A DNA stretch of 64,000 nucleotides, from the NCBI RefSeq assembly GCF_029714405.1, contig NZ_CP121650.1, positions 3,849,001 through 3,913,000 of the forward strand. The letters run 5' to 3'. Each line of letters begins with the position of its first letter. Position 1 is the stretch's first letter. Of the stretch, positions 45,556 to 54,397 are shown piece after piece. The position numbers were made by a program, and so were the translations under genes. The stretch comes from Bradyrhizobium sp. CB82 (lineage in GTDB: Bacteria; Pseudomonadota; Alphaproteobacteria; Rhizobiales; Xanthobacteraceae). The notes under the pieces were generated by a model that made no database searches, had not been told where the DNA came from, and was given only the letters and a program-made list of their open reading frames with translations.

Positions 45556-46255
45556 CGACATGACCAGCCCTGATTTTGTTCTGCCCCCGCCGCCGCATGC
45601 CTCGGTCGCGGTCCACAACTCGACGGCGCGCTTTCCGGTACGCCGCATCATCTGCGTCGGCCGCAACTACGCGGCTCATGCGCGCGAGATGGGACGCGAT
45701 CCTGACCGCGAGCCGCCGTTCTTCTTCATGAAGCCCGCGGATACCGTTGTGGATGACGGCACGACCGTTCCCTATCCGCCGCAGACGAAGAACTTCCACT
45801 ATGAGATCGAGTTGATCGTCGCGATCGGGCAGGGCGGGGCCGATATCCCGCTCCAACGTGCGCTCGATCACGTCTGGGGCTACGGCGTCGGCATCGATCT
45901 GACCCGTCGCGATCTTCAGCTCCAGGCCCGTGAGCAGGGCCGTCCCTGGGACTGGGGCAAGGGTTTTGACCTCTCGGCGCCGATCGCCCCGCTGCGACCG
46001 GTCTCGGCAGTCGGCCATCCAAATGCCGGGCGCATCTGGCTTGCCGTCGACGACGTCATCAAACAGGACTCCGACATCTCGAAGCTGATCTGGCCCGTGC
46101 CCGACATCATCTCGATCTGCTCGCAGTCGATGGCACTCAAATCCGGCGACATCATCATGACGGGTACACCAGAGGGCGTCGGGCCGGTGCAGCGCGGGGA
46201 AGTCATGACTGGCGGGATCGAAGGGCTCGGCGAAATCAGGATATCGGTCGAATAG
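45548..46255 (+). CDS. Fumarylacetoacetate hydrolase-family protein, fumarylpyruvate hydrolase
   Basis: A 235-residue FAH-fold hydrolase of the NagK/fumarylpyruvate type. Visible are CVGRNYAAHAREMG, FFFMKPADTVVDDG, the metal-ligand Glu residues in HYEIELIVAIG and Asp in GIDLTRRDLQ. It starts within the dioxygenase gene. It would cleave fumarylpyruvate to fumarate and pyruvate, or maleylpyruvate directly, since no maleylpyruvate isomerase is seen in the window. Confidence 0.88.
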   Translation: MRDDMTSPDFVLPPPPHASVAVHNSTARFPVRRIICVGRNYAAHAREMGRDPDREPPFFFMKPADTVVDDGTTVPYPPQTKNFHYEIELIVAIGQGGADIPLQRALDHVWGYGVGIDLTRRDLQLQAREQGRPWDWGKGFDLSAPIAPLRPVSAVGHPNAGRIWLAVDDVIKQDSDISKLIWPVPDIISICSQSMALKSGDIIMTGTPEGVGPVQRGEVMTGGIEGLGEIRISVE

Positions 46256-46287
46256 ATCGGTTGGTGTTGGCCAGCCAGCAAAAGAAG

Positions 46288-46318
46288 CACTGCGCCGAAT
46301 GTAGCTTTCGGCGCGGTG
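46288..46318 (+). terminator. Terminator-like hairpin after the gentisate operon
   Basis: CACTGCGCCGAA pairs with TTCGGCGCGGTG over 12 positions with one G-U-type mismatch around a seven-base loop, 32 bases after the hydrolase stop. A weak T-rich stretch lies further downstream (46350-46360). It separates the two halves of the aromatic island. Confidence 0.6.
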
Positions 46319-46527
46319 CACCAGCTGTGACTTCGCTACTATCTCTTCAAGTTTTTCAATGAATTAGAAGCGGTCGCGCCGCCTTGCGGTTTCGCACGGC
46401 AGTGATCGGAGGCGTGTTGCCCGCCGAATGAAATGCGCGCGTGACGATCGCCGCGAATTGCTTGCCGTCGCCCCGCATTCCAACCCTGCGCAACGACGAT
46501 TGACAATCAATTATTACATGTCTAAAA

Positions 46528-46543
46528 ATATGCAAATTCATAT
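46528..46543. promoter_or_regulatory. Inverted repeat before the Rieske operon
   Basis: ATATG-CAAATT-CATAT is an inverted repeat in an AT-rich stretch 17 bases before the reductase ATG. Read on the other strand it contains TTTGCATA, which also occurs in the 40111 and 40171 promoter elements, hinting at a common regulator. The gap from 46256 to 46559 otherwise holds only the terminator-like hairpin. Confidence 0.42.
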
Positions 46544-46559
46544 AATTTGAGATGCCTGA

Positions 46560-47510
46560 ATGGACACGCATCCGCTCAAGCTCAAGGTGCAGTCGGTCGT
46601 TGCGGAGACGTCGGTCATTCGCAGCCTTGTGTTCGGCGTGGAGGGCGGTGCTGTCCCACAATGGCAAGCGGGCGCGCACATCCGCGTGTTGCTGCCGAAC
46701 GGGCAAGACCGGCCGTATTCTCTGATGGCTTTGCCGGGCCTGCCTGGAGACACCGTCGCGCTCGGGGTGTTGCGCGAGGAGATGTCGACCGGCGGCTCGC
46801 AGTTCATGCATGCGCTGAAGACCGGCGACATCGTGAGAGCGACCGCGCCGGTCAACAATTTCCGTCTGCAAGAGGGAGCCTCGCCGGCGCTGCTGCTGGC
46901 CGGCGGCATCGGCGTCACGCCGATTCTGTCCATGGCCGCGGAGCTGAACGCGCGGGAAGTTCCATACCGCCTGCACTACGCCGGACGAACGCCGGGGCGG
47001 CTGGGCTTCCTGCCGCAGTTGCGGGCGATCTGTCCAAAGGGCTTGTCCGTTCATTACGACAGCGACGAGTCGCGCCTGGACATCGCGGCGGCGCTTGGCG
47101 ATGCGCCCGCAGACGCCCACGTCTATGTCTGCGGCCCTGCCGGCATGATCGACGCGGTGAAGGCGGGCGCCCTCGCCATTGGCATCCCGGCAGATCGTAT
47201 CCATTTCGAGCTGTTCAAGACCGAGCAACCCGGCTCTCCCAACAGGCCATTCGAGGTGGAGCTCAAGTCGACAGGGCAGATCATCACGGTTGCGACCGAT
47301 CAGAGCATCATCCAGGCGCTGGAAGCGGCGGGGCTCGATGTTCTCTACGACTGCCAGCGGGGCGATTGCGGCATCTGTCAGTGCGGCGTGATCGCAGGCG
47401 TGCCCGATCATCGCGACGTCATTCTCAGCGACGACGAGAAGGCGTCCAACAAGGTCATGCAGATCTGCGTGTCGCGTGCGAAATCGGAACGGCTCGTATT
47501 GGATCTCTGA
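46560..47510 (+). CDS. Oxygenase ferredoxin reductase (FMN/FAD and 2Fe-2S)
   Basis: A 316-residue electron-transfer protein of the phthalate dioxygenase reductase/VanB type. In order it has a flavin domain (RPYSLMALPG), an NAD domain (LLLAGGIGVTPILSMA, YVCGPAGMID) and a C-terminal plant-type 2Fe-2S domain with CQRGDCGICQCG. It passes electrons from NADH to the Rieske oxygenase encoded 16 bases downstream. No separate ferredoxin is needed. Confidence 0.9.
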   Translation: MDTHPLKLKVQSVVAETSVIRSLVFGVEGGAVPQWQAGAHIRVLLPNGQDRPYSLMALPGLPGDTVALGVLREEMSTGGSQFMHALKTGDIVRATAPVNNFRLQEGASPALLLAGGIGVTPILSMAAELNAREVPYRLHYAGRTPGRLGFLPQLRAICPKGLSVHYDSDESRLDIAAALGDAPADAHVYVCGPAGMIDAVKAGALAIGIPADRIHFELFKTEQPGSPNRPFEVELKSTGQIITVATDQSIIQALEAAGLDVLYDCQRGDCGICQCGVIAGVPDHRDVILSDDEKASNKVMQICVSRAKSERLVLDL

Positions 47511-47526
47511 GGGGGCAAGGGACGCC

Positions 47527-48867
47527 ATGGCGAAATACGGAAACAATTCTCGCGCGATCGAGGCGCTGGTGCGCGAGGCCGAGGTGCACCGCGACGTCTA
47601 TGTCGATCCTGAAATCTTCGAGCTCGAGATGGAGCATCTGTTCCCGAATAGCTGGATCTATGTCGGGCATGCCAGCCAGTTGTCGAAGCCCGGCGATTTC
47701 ATCACCGCCAATATTGGCCGGCAGCCGGTGATGGCGAGCCGCCATGGCGACGGCTCCATCCACCTTTTCTACAATCGTTGTCCGCACAAGGGCGTGAAGA
47801 TTGCCTCCGAACCCTGCGGCAATACCGGTAAATTTTTCCGCTGTCCCTATCATGCCTGGTCATTCAGGACCGACGGATCGCTGCTCGCGATCCCCCTGAA
47901 GAAGGGTTATGAGAACACCGGCTTCGCCGAGACCCAGGCGAACGAGGGGCTGTCGAAGATCAAGAACGTCGTCATCTATCGCGATTTCATCTTCGCGCGC
48001 CTGAGCGAAAGCGGTGTCTCCTTCGAGGACTATTTTGGCGAGAGCCTTTCGACGATCGACAACATGGTCGACCGGTCGCCGGAGGGGAAGCTGGCGGTCG
48101 AGGCCGCGCCGATCCGTTACATGCACACCTGCAATTGGAAGATGCTGGTCGAGAACCAGACCGATACCTGCCATCCCATGGTGGCGCATGAGAGCTCGGC
48201 CGGCACCGCCGTCAAGGTCTGGAGGCTTGAGCACGGCGACTCCACGGAGACGCCGATGGCAGTGCAGCTCTATGGGCCCTTCATGAGCCCGTATGAGTTC
48301 TACGAGCAGAGCGGCATCCGGATCTGGCCCAACGGCCATGGCCACACCGGTGTCGCCAATTCCATCCATTCCAACTATTCGGACATCGAAGGTTATCTCG
48401 CCCGGATGGTTGCAGCCTATGGCGAGAAGCGGGCGCACGAGATCCTGGGAGAGGTCCGGCACAACACCGTCTACTTCCCGAACATCATGGTCAAGGGCGC
48501 CGTCCAGATCCTGCGCAACTTCATTCCTATCGCGGTGGACAAGACGCTGGTCGAGAGCTGGGTCTATCGCCTAGTCGGTGCGCCCGACAAGCTCTATGAA
48601 CGTGCGCTCATGTACAACCGCTTCATCAACGCGCCGACCTCGATCGTCGGGCATGACGATCTCGAGATGTATGAGCGGGCCCAGGAGGGGCTGAAGTCCA
48701 ACGGCAATCAATGGGTCAATCTGCGCCGGCTCTACGAGAGCAATGAAGAGCAGGATGTTACTGCAGTCATCAATGGCACGTCGGAGCGCCAGATGCGGAA
48801 CCAGTTTCATGCCTGGGCCAAATTCATAACCATGGACATGGATCAGCGCGTCGAGGCCGCGGAATGA
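47527..48867 (+). CDS. Rieske aromatic-ring oxygenase, large subunit
   Basis: A 446-residue terminal oxygenase. The Rieske 2Fe-2S ligands are in CPHKGVK and CPYHAWSF (about residues 85-107), and the mononuclear iron motif is DTCHPMVAHES (about 218-228). It belongs to the benzoate/anthranilate/aryl-oxygenase large subunits. It overlaps the small subunit by four bases. With the MarR pair, the IOR-like genes and the nitrilase nearby, an indolic acid such as indole-3-acetate is a candidate substrate. That is an inference, and benzoate-type acids remain possible. Confidence 0.88.
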   Translation: MAKYGNNSRAIEALVREAEVHRDVYVDPEIFELEMEHLFPNSWIYVGHASQLSKPGDFITANIGRQPVMASRHGDGSIHLFYNRCPHKGVKIASEPCGNTGKFFRCPYHAWSFRTDGSLLAIPLKKGYENTGFAETQANEGLSKIKNVVIYRDFIFARLSESGVSFEDYFGESLSTIDNMVDRSPEGKLAVEAAPIRYMHTCNWKMLVENQTDTCHPMVAHESSAGTAVKVWRLEHGDSTETPMAVQLYGPFMSPYEFYEQSGIRIWPNGHGHTGVANSIHSNYSDIEGYLARMVAAYGEKRAHEILGEVRHNTVYFPNIMVKGAVQILRNFIPIAVDKTLVESWVYRLVGAPDKLYERALMYNRFINAPTSIVGHDDLEMYERAQEGLKSNGNQWVNLRRLYESNEEQDVTAVINGTSERQMRNQFHAWAKFITMDMDQRVEAAE

Positions 48868-49340
48868 TCGACGAGAAAACCATCGCGGACTTCATCTATC
48901 GGGAGGCTGAGCTGCTCGACACCATGCAGTGGCAGGCGTGGCTTGATCTGTTTCACCAGGAGGGGCGCTACTGGATGCCCCTGGAATGGCAACAGCAGGA
49001 TCCGGTGCTCCAGCCGTCATTGATGTACGAGGATCTGCTCCTGCTCAAGGTGCGCGTCGAGCGGCTGGCCGGCGAACGCACCTTCAGCCAGAAGCCGAAG
49101 AGCCGCTGCCACCACCTGCTCCAGGCGCCGCGGATCGTCGCATGCGACGAGGCTGCCGGCGTGTTCAAGACGCGGACCTCTTACATCTACACCGAGACGC
49201 GCGGCGATATGCTGGAGCGTTATTCGGGGTGGGCGTCGCACGAGCTTGTGCGGTCCGGCGATGGCCTCAAGATTAAGCTCAAGCGCGTCGATCTCGTCAA
49301 TTTCGACGCACCGTTCGGCAACATCCAGCTCTTCATGTGA
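48864..49340 (+). CDS. Rieske aromatic-ring oxygenase, small subunit
   Basis: A 158-residue beta subunit of the SnoaL-like ring-hydroxylating dioxygenase family. Typical blocks are FIYREAELLDTMQWQAWLDL near the start and RYWMPLEW. It has no cofactor and supports the alpha3beta3 assembly. The ATGA overlap with the large subunit points to coupled translation. Confidence 0.87.
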   Translation: MIDEKTIADFIYREAELLDTMQWQAWLDLFHQEGRYWMPLEWQQQDPVLQPSLMYEDLLLLKVRVERLAGERTFSQKPKSRCHHLLQAPRIVACDEAAGVFKTRTSYIYTETRGDMLERYSGWASHELVRSGDGLKIKLKRVDLVNFDAPFGNIQLFM

Positions 49341-49347
49341 GTACGCC

Positions 49348-50964
49348 TTGACCGCTGCGACCACAGTCCATGCCCGCTTCCGCGAGATCGCGCTCCGCCG
49401 GGGGGAGGCCGGCTTTCTCAACGTGTTGCCCGAGACGGCCGACATCTACGGCATCGCGGCCGGCGAGATCTCGTATCGCACCATGCTCGAACGGGTGGAG
49501 CGTCGGCGAACGGCGTTTGCCGGCCGCGGCTATGGCGAAGGCCATCGGGTCGGGCTGCTGCTCCAGAACAGGCCGGTCTTCGTCGAGCTGTGGTTCGCGC
49601 TGAATGCGCTGGGTGTTTCCGTGGTGCCGATCAATCCGGATTTGCGGATCAGCGAGCTCGAATACATCATCGCGCATTCCGAAATGAATGCGGCCTTCGT
49701 CCTCGCCGAGCGGCGCGACGAGGTCGAGACGGCAGCGCACCAGGCCGGGCGGCCGATTCCCGTGGTGACCGACAGCGGCGAGATTCCAGCACCGTTCGGC
49801 GGCGCGCGGCCGACAAATGCAGGCGACGGCTCGACCGAATGCGCGCTGCTTTATACGTCGGGGACGACCGGCCAGCCCAAGGGCTGCGTGCTCACCAACA
49901 CCTATTTCCTGCATTCCGGAAACTGGTATCGCGATGTCGGCGGGCTGATCGATCTCAGAAGCGAGGGCGAGCGGATGATCACGCCGCTGCCGCTGTTCCA
50001 CATGAACGCGATGGCGGTGTCGCTGATGGCGATGCTGTCGGTCGGCGGCAGCCTGACCATGCTCGACCGGTTCCATCCACGCACCTGGTGGGCGTCGGTG
50101 CGGGACAGCCGGGCGACCTGCCTGCATTATCTCGGCGTCATGCCCTCGATGCTGATGAGCGCGCCGCCGTCGGCGCAGGATCGCACGCACACCGTGCGGT
50201 TCGGCTTCGGCGCCGGCGTAGACAAGCTCCTGCACGCGCCATTCGAGCAGCGCTTCGGCTTTCCGCTGCTTGAGGCCTGGGCGATGACGGAGACCGGGAG
50301 TGGCGGCGTGATCGCCGCCAATGTCGAGCCGCGCAAGGTCGGCACAAGCTGTTTCGGCCGTCCGGCGCCCGAAGTCGATGTTCGGATCGTCGATGATGGC
50401 GGCAACGATGCGTCCGTGGGAACGCCGGGTGAGCTGTTGGTGCGGCGGGCGGGTGCCGACCCCCGCTACGGCTTCTTCAGGGAGTATCTGAAGAATCCGG
50501 AAGCTACCGCCGAGGCCTGGAAGGACGGATGGCTCCATACCGGGGACATCGTGGCGCGCGATGCGGATGGTGACCTCCATTTCGTCGATCGCAAGAAGAA
50601 CGTGATCCGCCGCTCCGGCGAGAACATCGCCGCGGTCGAGGTCGAATCCGTTCTGAACCGCCATCCCGCGATCCGGCAGGCCGCGGTCGCGGCGACGCCC
50701 GATCAGGTTCGCGGCGACGAGGTCGCGGCGGTGGTCATCGCCAAGCTGCCCGGCGCGGGCCGCGCGCTTGCCGAGGACATCGTGCGATGGAGTCTCGAGC
50801 AGATGGCCTATTACAAGGCGCCGGGCTGGATCTGCTTCGTCGATCAACTCCCGCTGACCGCAACGGAGAAGATCCAGCGCGGCGGGTTAAAGGACTTCGT
50901 CGCGACTCGGATGCGCGAAGGCGCGTTCCACGATCTCCGTGACCTCAAGAAGCGGCAGGTCTGA
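49348..50964 (+). CDS. Acyl-/aryl-CoA ligase (class I adenylate-forming)
   Basis: A 538-residue AMP-forming ligase with the loop LLYTSGTTGQPKGCV, motif EAWAMTETGSGG, GWLHTGDIV and catalytic Lys in TATEKIQRGG. It is of the CaiC/fatty-acyl ligase type and is distinct from the ligase at 41394. The start is uncertain: TTG 49348, just after the small-subunit stop, is chosen because the protein similarity begins there, but an in-frame ATG exists at 49246 inside the previous gene. It probably activates an acid intermediate of this operon. Confidence 0.82.
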   Translation: MTAATTVHARFREIALRRGEAGFLNVLPETADIYGIAAGEISYRTMLERVERRRTAFAGRGYGEGHRVGLLLQNRPVFVELWFALNALGVSVVPINPDLRISELEYIIAHSEMNAAFVLAERRDEVETAAHQAGRPIPVVTDSGEIPAPFGGARPTNAGDGSTECALLYTSGTTGQPKGCVLTNTYFLHSGNWYRDVGGLIDLRSEGERMITPLPLFHMNAMAVSLMAMLSVGGSLTMLDRFHPRTWWASVRDSRATCLHYLGVMPSMLMSAPPSAQDRTHTVRFGFGAGVDKLLHAPFEQRFGFPLLEAWAMTETGSGGVIAANVEPRKVGTSCFGRPAPEVDVRIVDDGGNDASVGTPGELLVRRAGADPRYGFFREYLKNPEATAEAWKDGWLHTGDIVARDADGDLHFVDRKKNVIRRSGENIAAVEVESVLNRHPAIRQAAVAATPDQVRGDEVAAVVIAKLPGAGRALAEDIVRWSLEQMAYYKAPGWICFVDQLPLTATEKIQRGGLKDFVATRMREGAFHDLRDLKKRQV

Positions 50965-50966
50965 CC

Positions 50967-51695
50967 ATGAGCGAGATCCGCACCACACTCATCACCGGGG
51001 GCAATTCCGGGATCGGCGAAGCGCTCGCCAAAACGCTCGTGGAGAAGGGGCAGCGCGTCGTCTCGGTCGGGCTCGAGAAGCCTGACTGGACGCATGATCT
51101 GCTCACGGCCTATCGCGCGGACCTGACCAGCATCGACGAAACGCGTGCGATTGCGCAAGAAATCTGCCGGGATCACGTCATCGACAGTCTCGTGCACAAT
51201 GCCGGCGTGATCCTGCCGAACCTGCTGCCCGATGCGAAGCCGGAAGACGTCTTGACGCTTGCGCAATTGCATCTGGGCGCGCCGATGCTGCTGACCCAGG
51301 CTGCGCTGGAGGGCATGCGTTCGCGCCGCTTCGGCCGCATCGTCTTCGTCAGCTCGCGAGCCGCGATGGGCGCGGTCACGCGCTCGGCCTATTCCGCGAC
51401 GAAGGCCGGCGTGCATGGCATGGCGCGGACCTGGGCGCTGGAGCTGGCGTCGAGCGGGATCACGGTGAACGTCGTCGCGCCGGGCCCGATCCTGACCGAC
51501 AATTTCTGGAGCATCATCCCGAAGGGCTCCGAGCAGCAGGACCGAATGGCGGGCAACGTTCCGGTCGGGCGGCTCGGCTCCCGCGAGGACGTGGCGCATG
51601 CGATCGGTTTCTTCCTCGACGAGCGCTCGGACTTCGTGACCGGACAAGTGCTCTATGTCTGCGGCGGCACCAGCCTCGTCGGCCTCGGCCCTTGA
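50967..51695 (+). CDS. Short-chain dehydrogenase/reductase
   Basis: A 242-residue SDR with the cofactor motif TGGNSGIGEA, HNAGV, catalytic Ser in FVSSRAAMG and the YSATK pair. It begins two bases after the ligase stop and is the last gene of the reductase-Rieske-ligase operon. It meets the MarR gene tail to tail with six bases between. It may oxidise a dihydrodiol or hydroxy intermediate made by the Rieske enzyme. Confidence 0.87.
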   Translation: MSEIRTTLITGGNSGIGEALAKTLVEKGQRVVSVGLEKPDWTHDLLTAYRADLTSIDETRAIAQEICRDHVIDSLVHNAGVILPNLLPDAKPEDVLTLAQLHLGAPMLLTQAALEGMRSRRFGRIVFVSSRAAMGAVTRSAYSATKAGVHGMARTWALELASSGITVNVVAPGPILTDNFWSIIPKGSEQQDRMAGNVPVGRLGSREDVAHAIGFFLDERSDFVTGQVLYVCGGTSLVGLGP

Positions 51696-51701
51696 TACCG
51701 A

Positions 51702-52184
51702 TCAGATTTGGTTCTGGCGGATGTTCTCGACCATCTTGGCCAACACGCGCGCGCACACCTCGATGTCATCGGGGTCGATGCCCGCGGTGAGCCGGTCATA
51801 GTTCTTCTCCATGATCGGCCAGATCTTTCGCAGGAGAGCTTCACCATCCGCCGTCAATCCAACGACGCGACGACGCTGGTCCTCCTCGGCGATCTCGCGC
51901 CTGACGAGGCCCGATGACACCATCGACTCGACCATGCGGCTCGCCGTCGATTGCTCGGTAACTGCGAGAACGGCAACCTCGTTCACGGTCAGGGTCTTGT
52001 AGATGAACAGTACCGACAGCGTCCGGAATACGACGTTGTTGATGTTGTGCTCGCTCAGATCGCGGTTCTGATCCAGGTTCCAGCGATTGGCGAGGCGGTT
52101 GAACAGATAGGGAATATAGCTCTGTAGCTGCTCCCGGGTCCGCGGTGGACCGGATTTCCATCTGCTCCTGGATTCTTTGGCCAT
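51702..52184 (-). CDS. MarR-family transcriptional regulator 1
   Basis: A 160-residue winged-helix regulator. The recognition region reads VNEVAVLAVTEQSTASRMVESM and the wing is DQRRRVVGLTADGEAL. It overlaps the next MarR gene by one base (TAATG), so both come from one transcript. MarR proteins often release DNA when they bind aromatic acids or their CoA esters. Candidate operators are the palindromes at 46528, 56569 and 40156-40188. Confidence 0.88.
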   Translation of the reverse strand: MAKESRSRWKSGPPRTREQLQSYIPYLFNRLANRWNLDQNRDLSEHNINNVVFRTLSVLFIYKTLTVNEVAVLAVTEQSTASRMVESMVSSGLVRREIAEEDQRRRVVGLTADGEALLRKIWPIMEKNYDRLTAGIDPDDIEVCARVLAKMVENIRQNQI

Positions 52185-52678
52185 TATTTTCTGCGACTCT
52201 GCTTCTTGCTCTCGGTGCGAAGTTTTGAGGAGAGGGACCGCAACACCGAAAGCGCAGCCTCCAGCTCCTGGGCGGGGATACTCTCGAGCCGTTTGCTGAG
52301 ATGCTTCTTGTGCACGTCGGCCGCCTTCCGGAACAGCGCTTCGCCCTTCGGCGTCAAGCGCACGATGAACGACCGGCGGTCCTCACTCGACATTTTCTTG
52401 CTGATGAGATCGTCGGCCAGAAGGCGCTGCACCAGCCCCGAAACGTTGCCTCCGGACACTTTCAAGTTCTGCGACAACTGTCCGAGCGCCATTCCGTCGC
52501 CATAGCGATCGAGTTGGGCCAGCACGTCGAACTTTGCCAACGACAAGCCAAACTCCGAGTGCAGCATGGAATTCAGAGACGCAAAGAACTCGCCATGCAG
52601 GGCCAGCAGTTGAAGCCAGAGCCGGGTTTCAATCTGCCCGAACACGGGACCAATGCTCTCTTTGAGTGCTGCCGGCAT
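52184..52678 (-). CDS. MarR-family transcriptional regulator 2
   Basis: A 164-residue winged-helix regulator with HTH segment LGQLSQNLKVSGGNVSGLVQRL and wing DRRSFIVRLTPKGEALF, followed by a Lys/Arg-rich C-terminus. It is first in the MarR pair. Tandem MarR genes beside a Rieske oxygenase have been described in the Variovorax auxin-degradation (iad) locus, one of the reasons to suspect auxin catabolism here. The effector is unknown. Confidence 0.88.
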   Translation of the reverse strand: MPAALKESIGPVFGQIETRLWLQLLALHGEFFASLNSMLHSEFGLSLAKFDVLAQLDRYGDGMALGQLSQNLKVSGGNVSGLVQRLLADDLISKKMSSEDRRSFIVRLTPKGEALFRKAADVHKKHLSKRLESIPAQELEAALSVLRSLSSKLRTESKKQSRRK

Positions 52679-52831
52679 CGCATAACCATCGCGTACAGAG
52701 TGTCTCGTTGAGGGGAAAACTACCGCTGGTCTTTTCCTCCGATTAACAACCTGAGAATCGTAGTCAAGATGTCAGATCCTGACGTCCCTCGCGGCGAACG
52801 GCAATCCAATCCTCTGCCGTCGCTGACGACA

Positions 52832-54397
52832 TCAGGCGAAGGTCTTGATGGTCTGGATCACGCCGTCGAGCTCCTTGCCCGCGCTGTCCTTCAGTGCGGC
52901 TTCCCGCAACCGGCGCGCCCAGTCGGCGGCATCCTCGCGCCGCTCGATCAGCTTGATCGCAGCCAACGTCCTGTCGAACTTCGACAGGCCGCGGCTGTGG
53001 GTATCGGAATAGCCTTTGACCAGCCGACGGCATTGCAGAATCTCGATGCCCAGCTGGTAGTTGGTCCGGACAGCCTCCGTTGCGGCCCTGAGCCATTCGT
53101 CCCGATGAGCCGTCTCGATCGCGTGACGCAGGGAGCGGCGGCGCATGCCGTGAAGTCCGCCGACGACATAGAGCGCGAGAAACCAGGGCAGCGAGTAGGT
53201 CCGCACCCGGCGTCCCTTGTTGACATGACGGTCGAGCCAACCGAGGAGACGCGGCTTCCCGCCAAGCCAGCGGCCAAAGCCAGCCGGCAGCATGCCCATG
53301 ACCTCCTCCATGCGGGGATGCATGAATTCGGTGGTCTGGAGCACCTGGTCCTGCGACAGCTCGAGTTCGCCCTCGATGCGCGCGCGGCGGCCGGCGCGTG
53401 TTTTCAGGTCGGCCACGCGAATGACGTCGTCATAAGCCATGGCGTTGGCAAGATATTTTGCCGCGGTTTGGGTGAAAGCAAAGCTAGCAGCGGTGCCGCC
53501 GGAGCTTCGATCGGCAGCGTGGAGCTTACCGAGGATGTCGAGATATTCGGCGCCGTAGGCGACGTCCTGGAAATCGACGACCTTCTTCAGGCCGGCGCGG
53601 CCTATTGTCTGGACGGCCGCGGGCAACTCCTGCGTCAGCCGGGCGACGAGGCCGGCAAGACGTGGATCCGCGGCAGTGGGAGCAGGAGCGTTGTCGGCTG
53701 CCTTGGCTGGCAAGGGCGTCGCCGGCTCCGGGGATTTCGACTGCACCCGGTCAAAGGCGGCTTCGAACGTGCGCAGGCTGGCGTTGGCGCCTTTCTCGCC
53801 GGCGCGGATCACGTCGAGATAGCTCTCGCGGCTGAAGGGCAGCACGCCGGCGCCTGCAAGGGCGCCGAACATCGCGGCCGAGATGACGCTGCCATTGGCG
53901 AGCGCCAGCGCGTTCATGTCGAAGATGATCTCGTTCTTGGCGGCGACGCCGATGGCGCCGGTCACCGCGCCCTTGTCGGCGATGCCGTTGCCCGGCGCGA
54001 TCTTCTCGCCGATCGCAAACGAGCGGTGATTGGACGCGATCAGCGTGGTGCGATCCGGCGTCACAAGGCCGCGCAGGATCGAGCGTCCGGCTTCCATGAA
54101 TTCCGCCGCCATCACCACGTCGACGTCGCCGGGCGTCGGCATCAGCGACAGGATCGGCTTGCGGCCATCGAGTGGCGGCATCGCCTCGATGTAGTAGATG
54201 GTGGCGCCGGTGCGCTGGGCGACACCGGGCACCGACGTCGACTGCGCGACCCAGCCGTGGTTCTCGGCAAGCTGGACGATCCAGTCGGTCAGGACGCCGC
54301 CGCCCTGGCCGCCCATCGCGACGATGGCGATGGAGACCGGCCGCTCGGTTGCATCACCTGCGGCGGGCAGTGCCAGCCTGACAGTTTCGTCTCTCAT
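52832..54397 (-). CDS. iorB: Indolepyruvate ferredoxin oxidoreductase beta-like protein with C-terminal extension
   Basis: A 521-residue protein starting at 54397; its start overlaps the end of iorA by four bases. The N-terminal 190 residues are the IorB gamma-type domain (VAMGGQGGGVLTDWIVQLAE). The rest is an added domain found in aerobic IOR proteins (DUF6537-like by appearance). Classical archaeal IorB has only about 200 residues. IOR enzymes convert aryl-2-oxo acids plus CoA to aryl-acyl-CoA and CO2. Indolepyruvate or isatinate (2-aminophenylglyoxylate) are possible substrates. Confidence 0.85.
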   Translation of the reverse strand: MRDETVRLALPAAGDATERPVSIAIVAMGGQGGGVLTDWIVQLAENHGWVAQSTSVPGVAQRTGATIYYIEAMPPLDGRKPILSLMPTPGDVDVVMAAEFMEAGRSILRGLVTPDRTTLIASNHRSFAIGEKIAPGNGIADKGAVTGAIGVAAKNEIIFDMNALALANGSVISAAMFGALAGAGVLPFSRESYLDVIRAGEKGANASLRTFEAAFDRVQSKSPEPATPLPAKAADNAPAPTAADPRLAGLVARLTQELPAAVQTIGRAGLKKVVDFQDVAYGAEYLDILGKLHAADRSSGGTAASFAFTQTAAKYLANAMAYDDVIRVADLKTRAGRRARIEGELELSQDQVLQTTEFMHPRMEEVMGMLPAGFGRWLGGKPRLLGWLDRHVNKGRRVRTYSLPWFLALYVVGGLHGMRRRSLRHAIETAHRDEWLRAATEAVRTNYQLGIEILQCRRLVKGYSDTHSRGLSKFDRTLAAIKLIERREDAADWARRLREAALKDSAGKELDGVIQTIKTFA

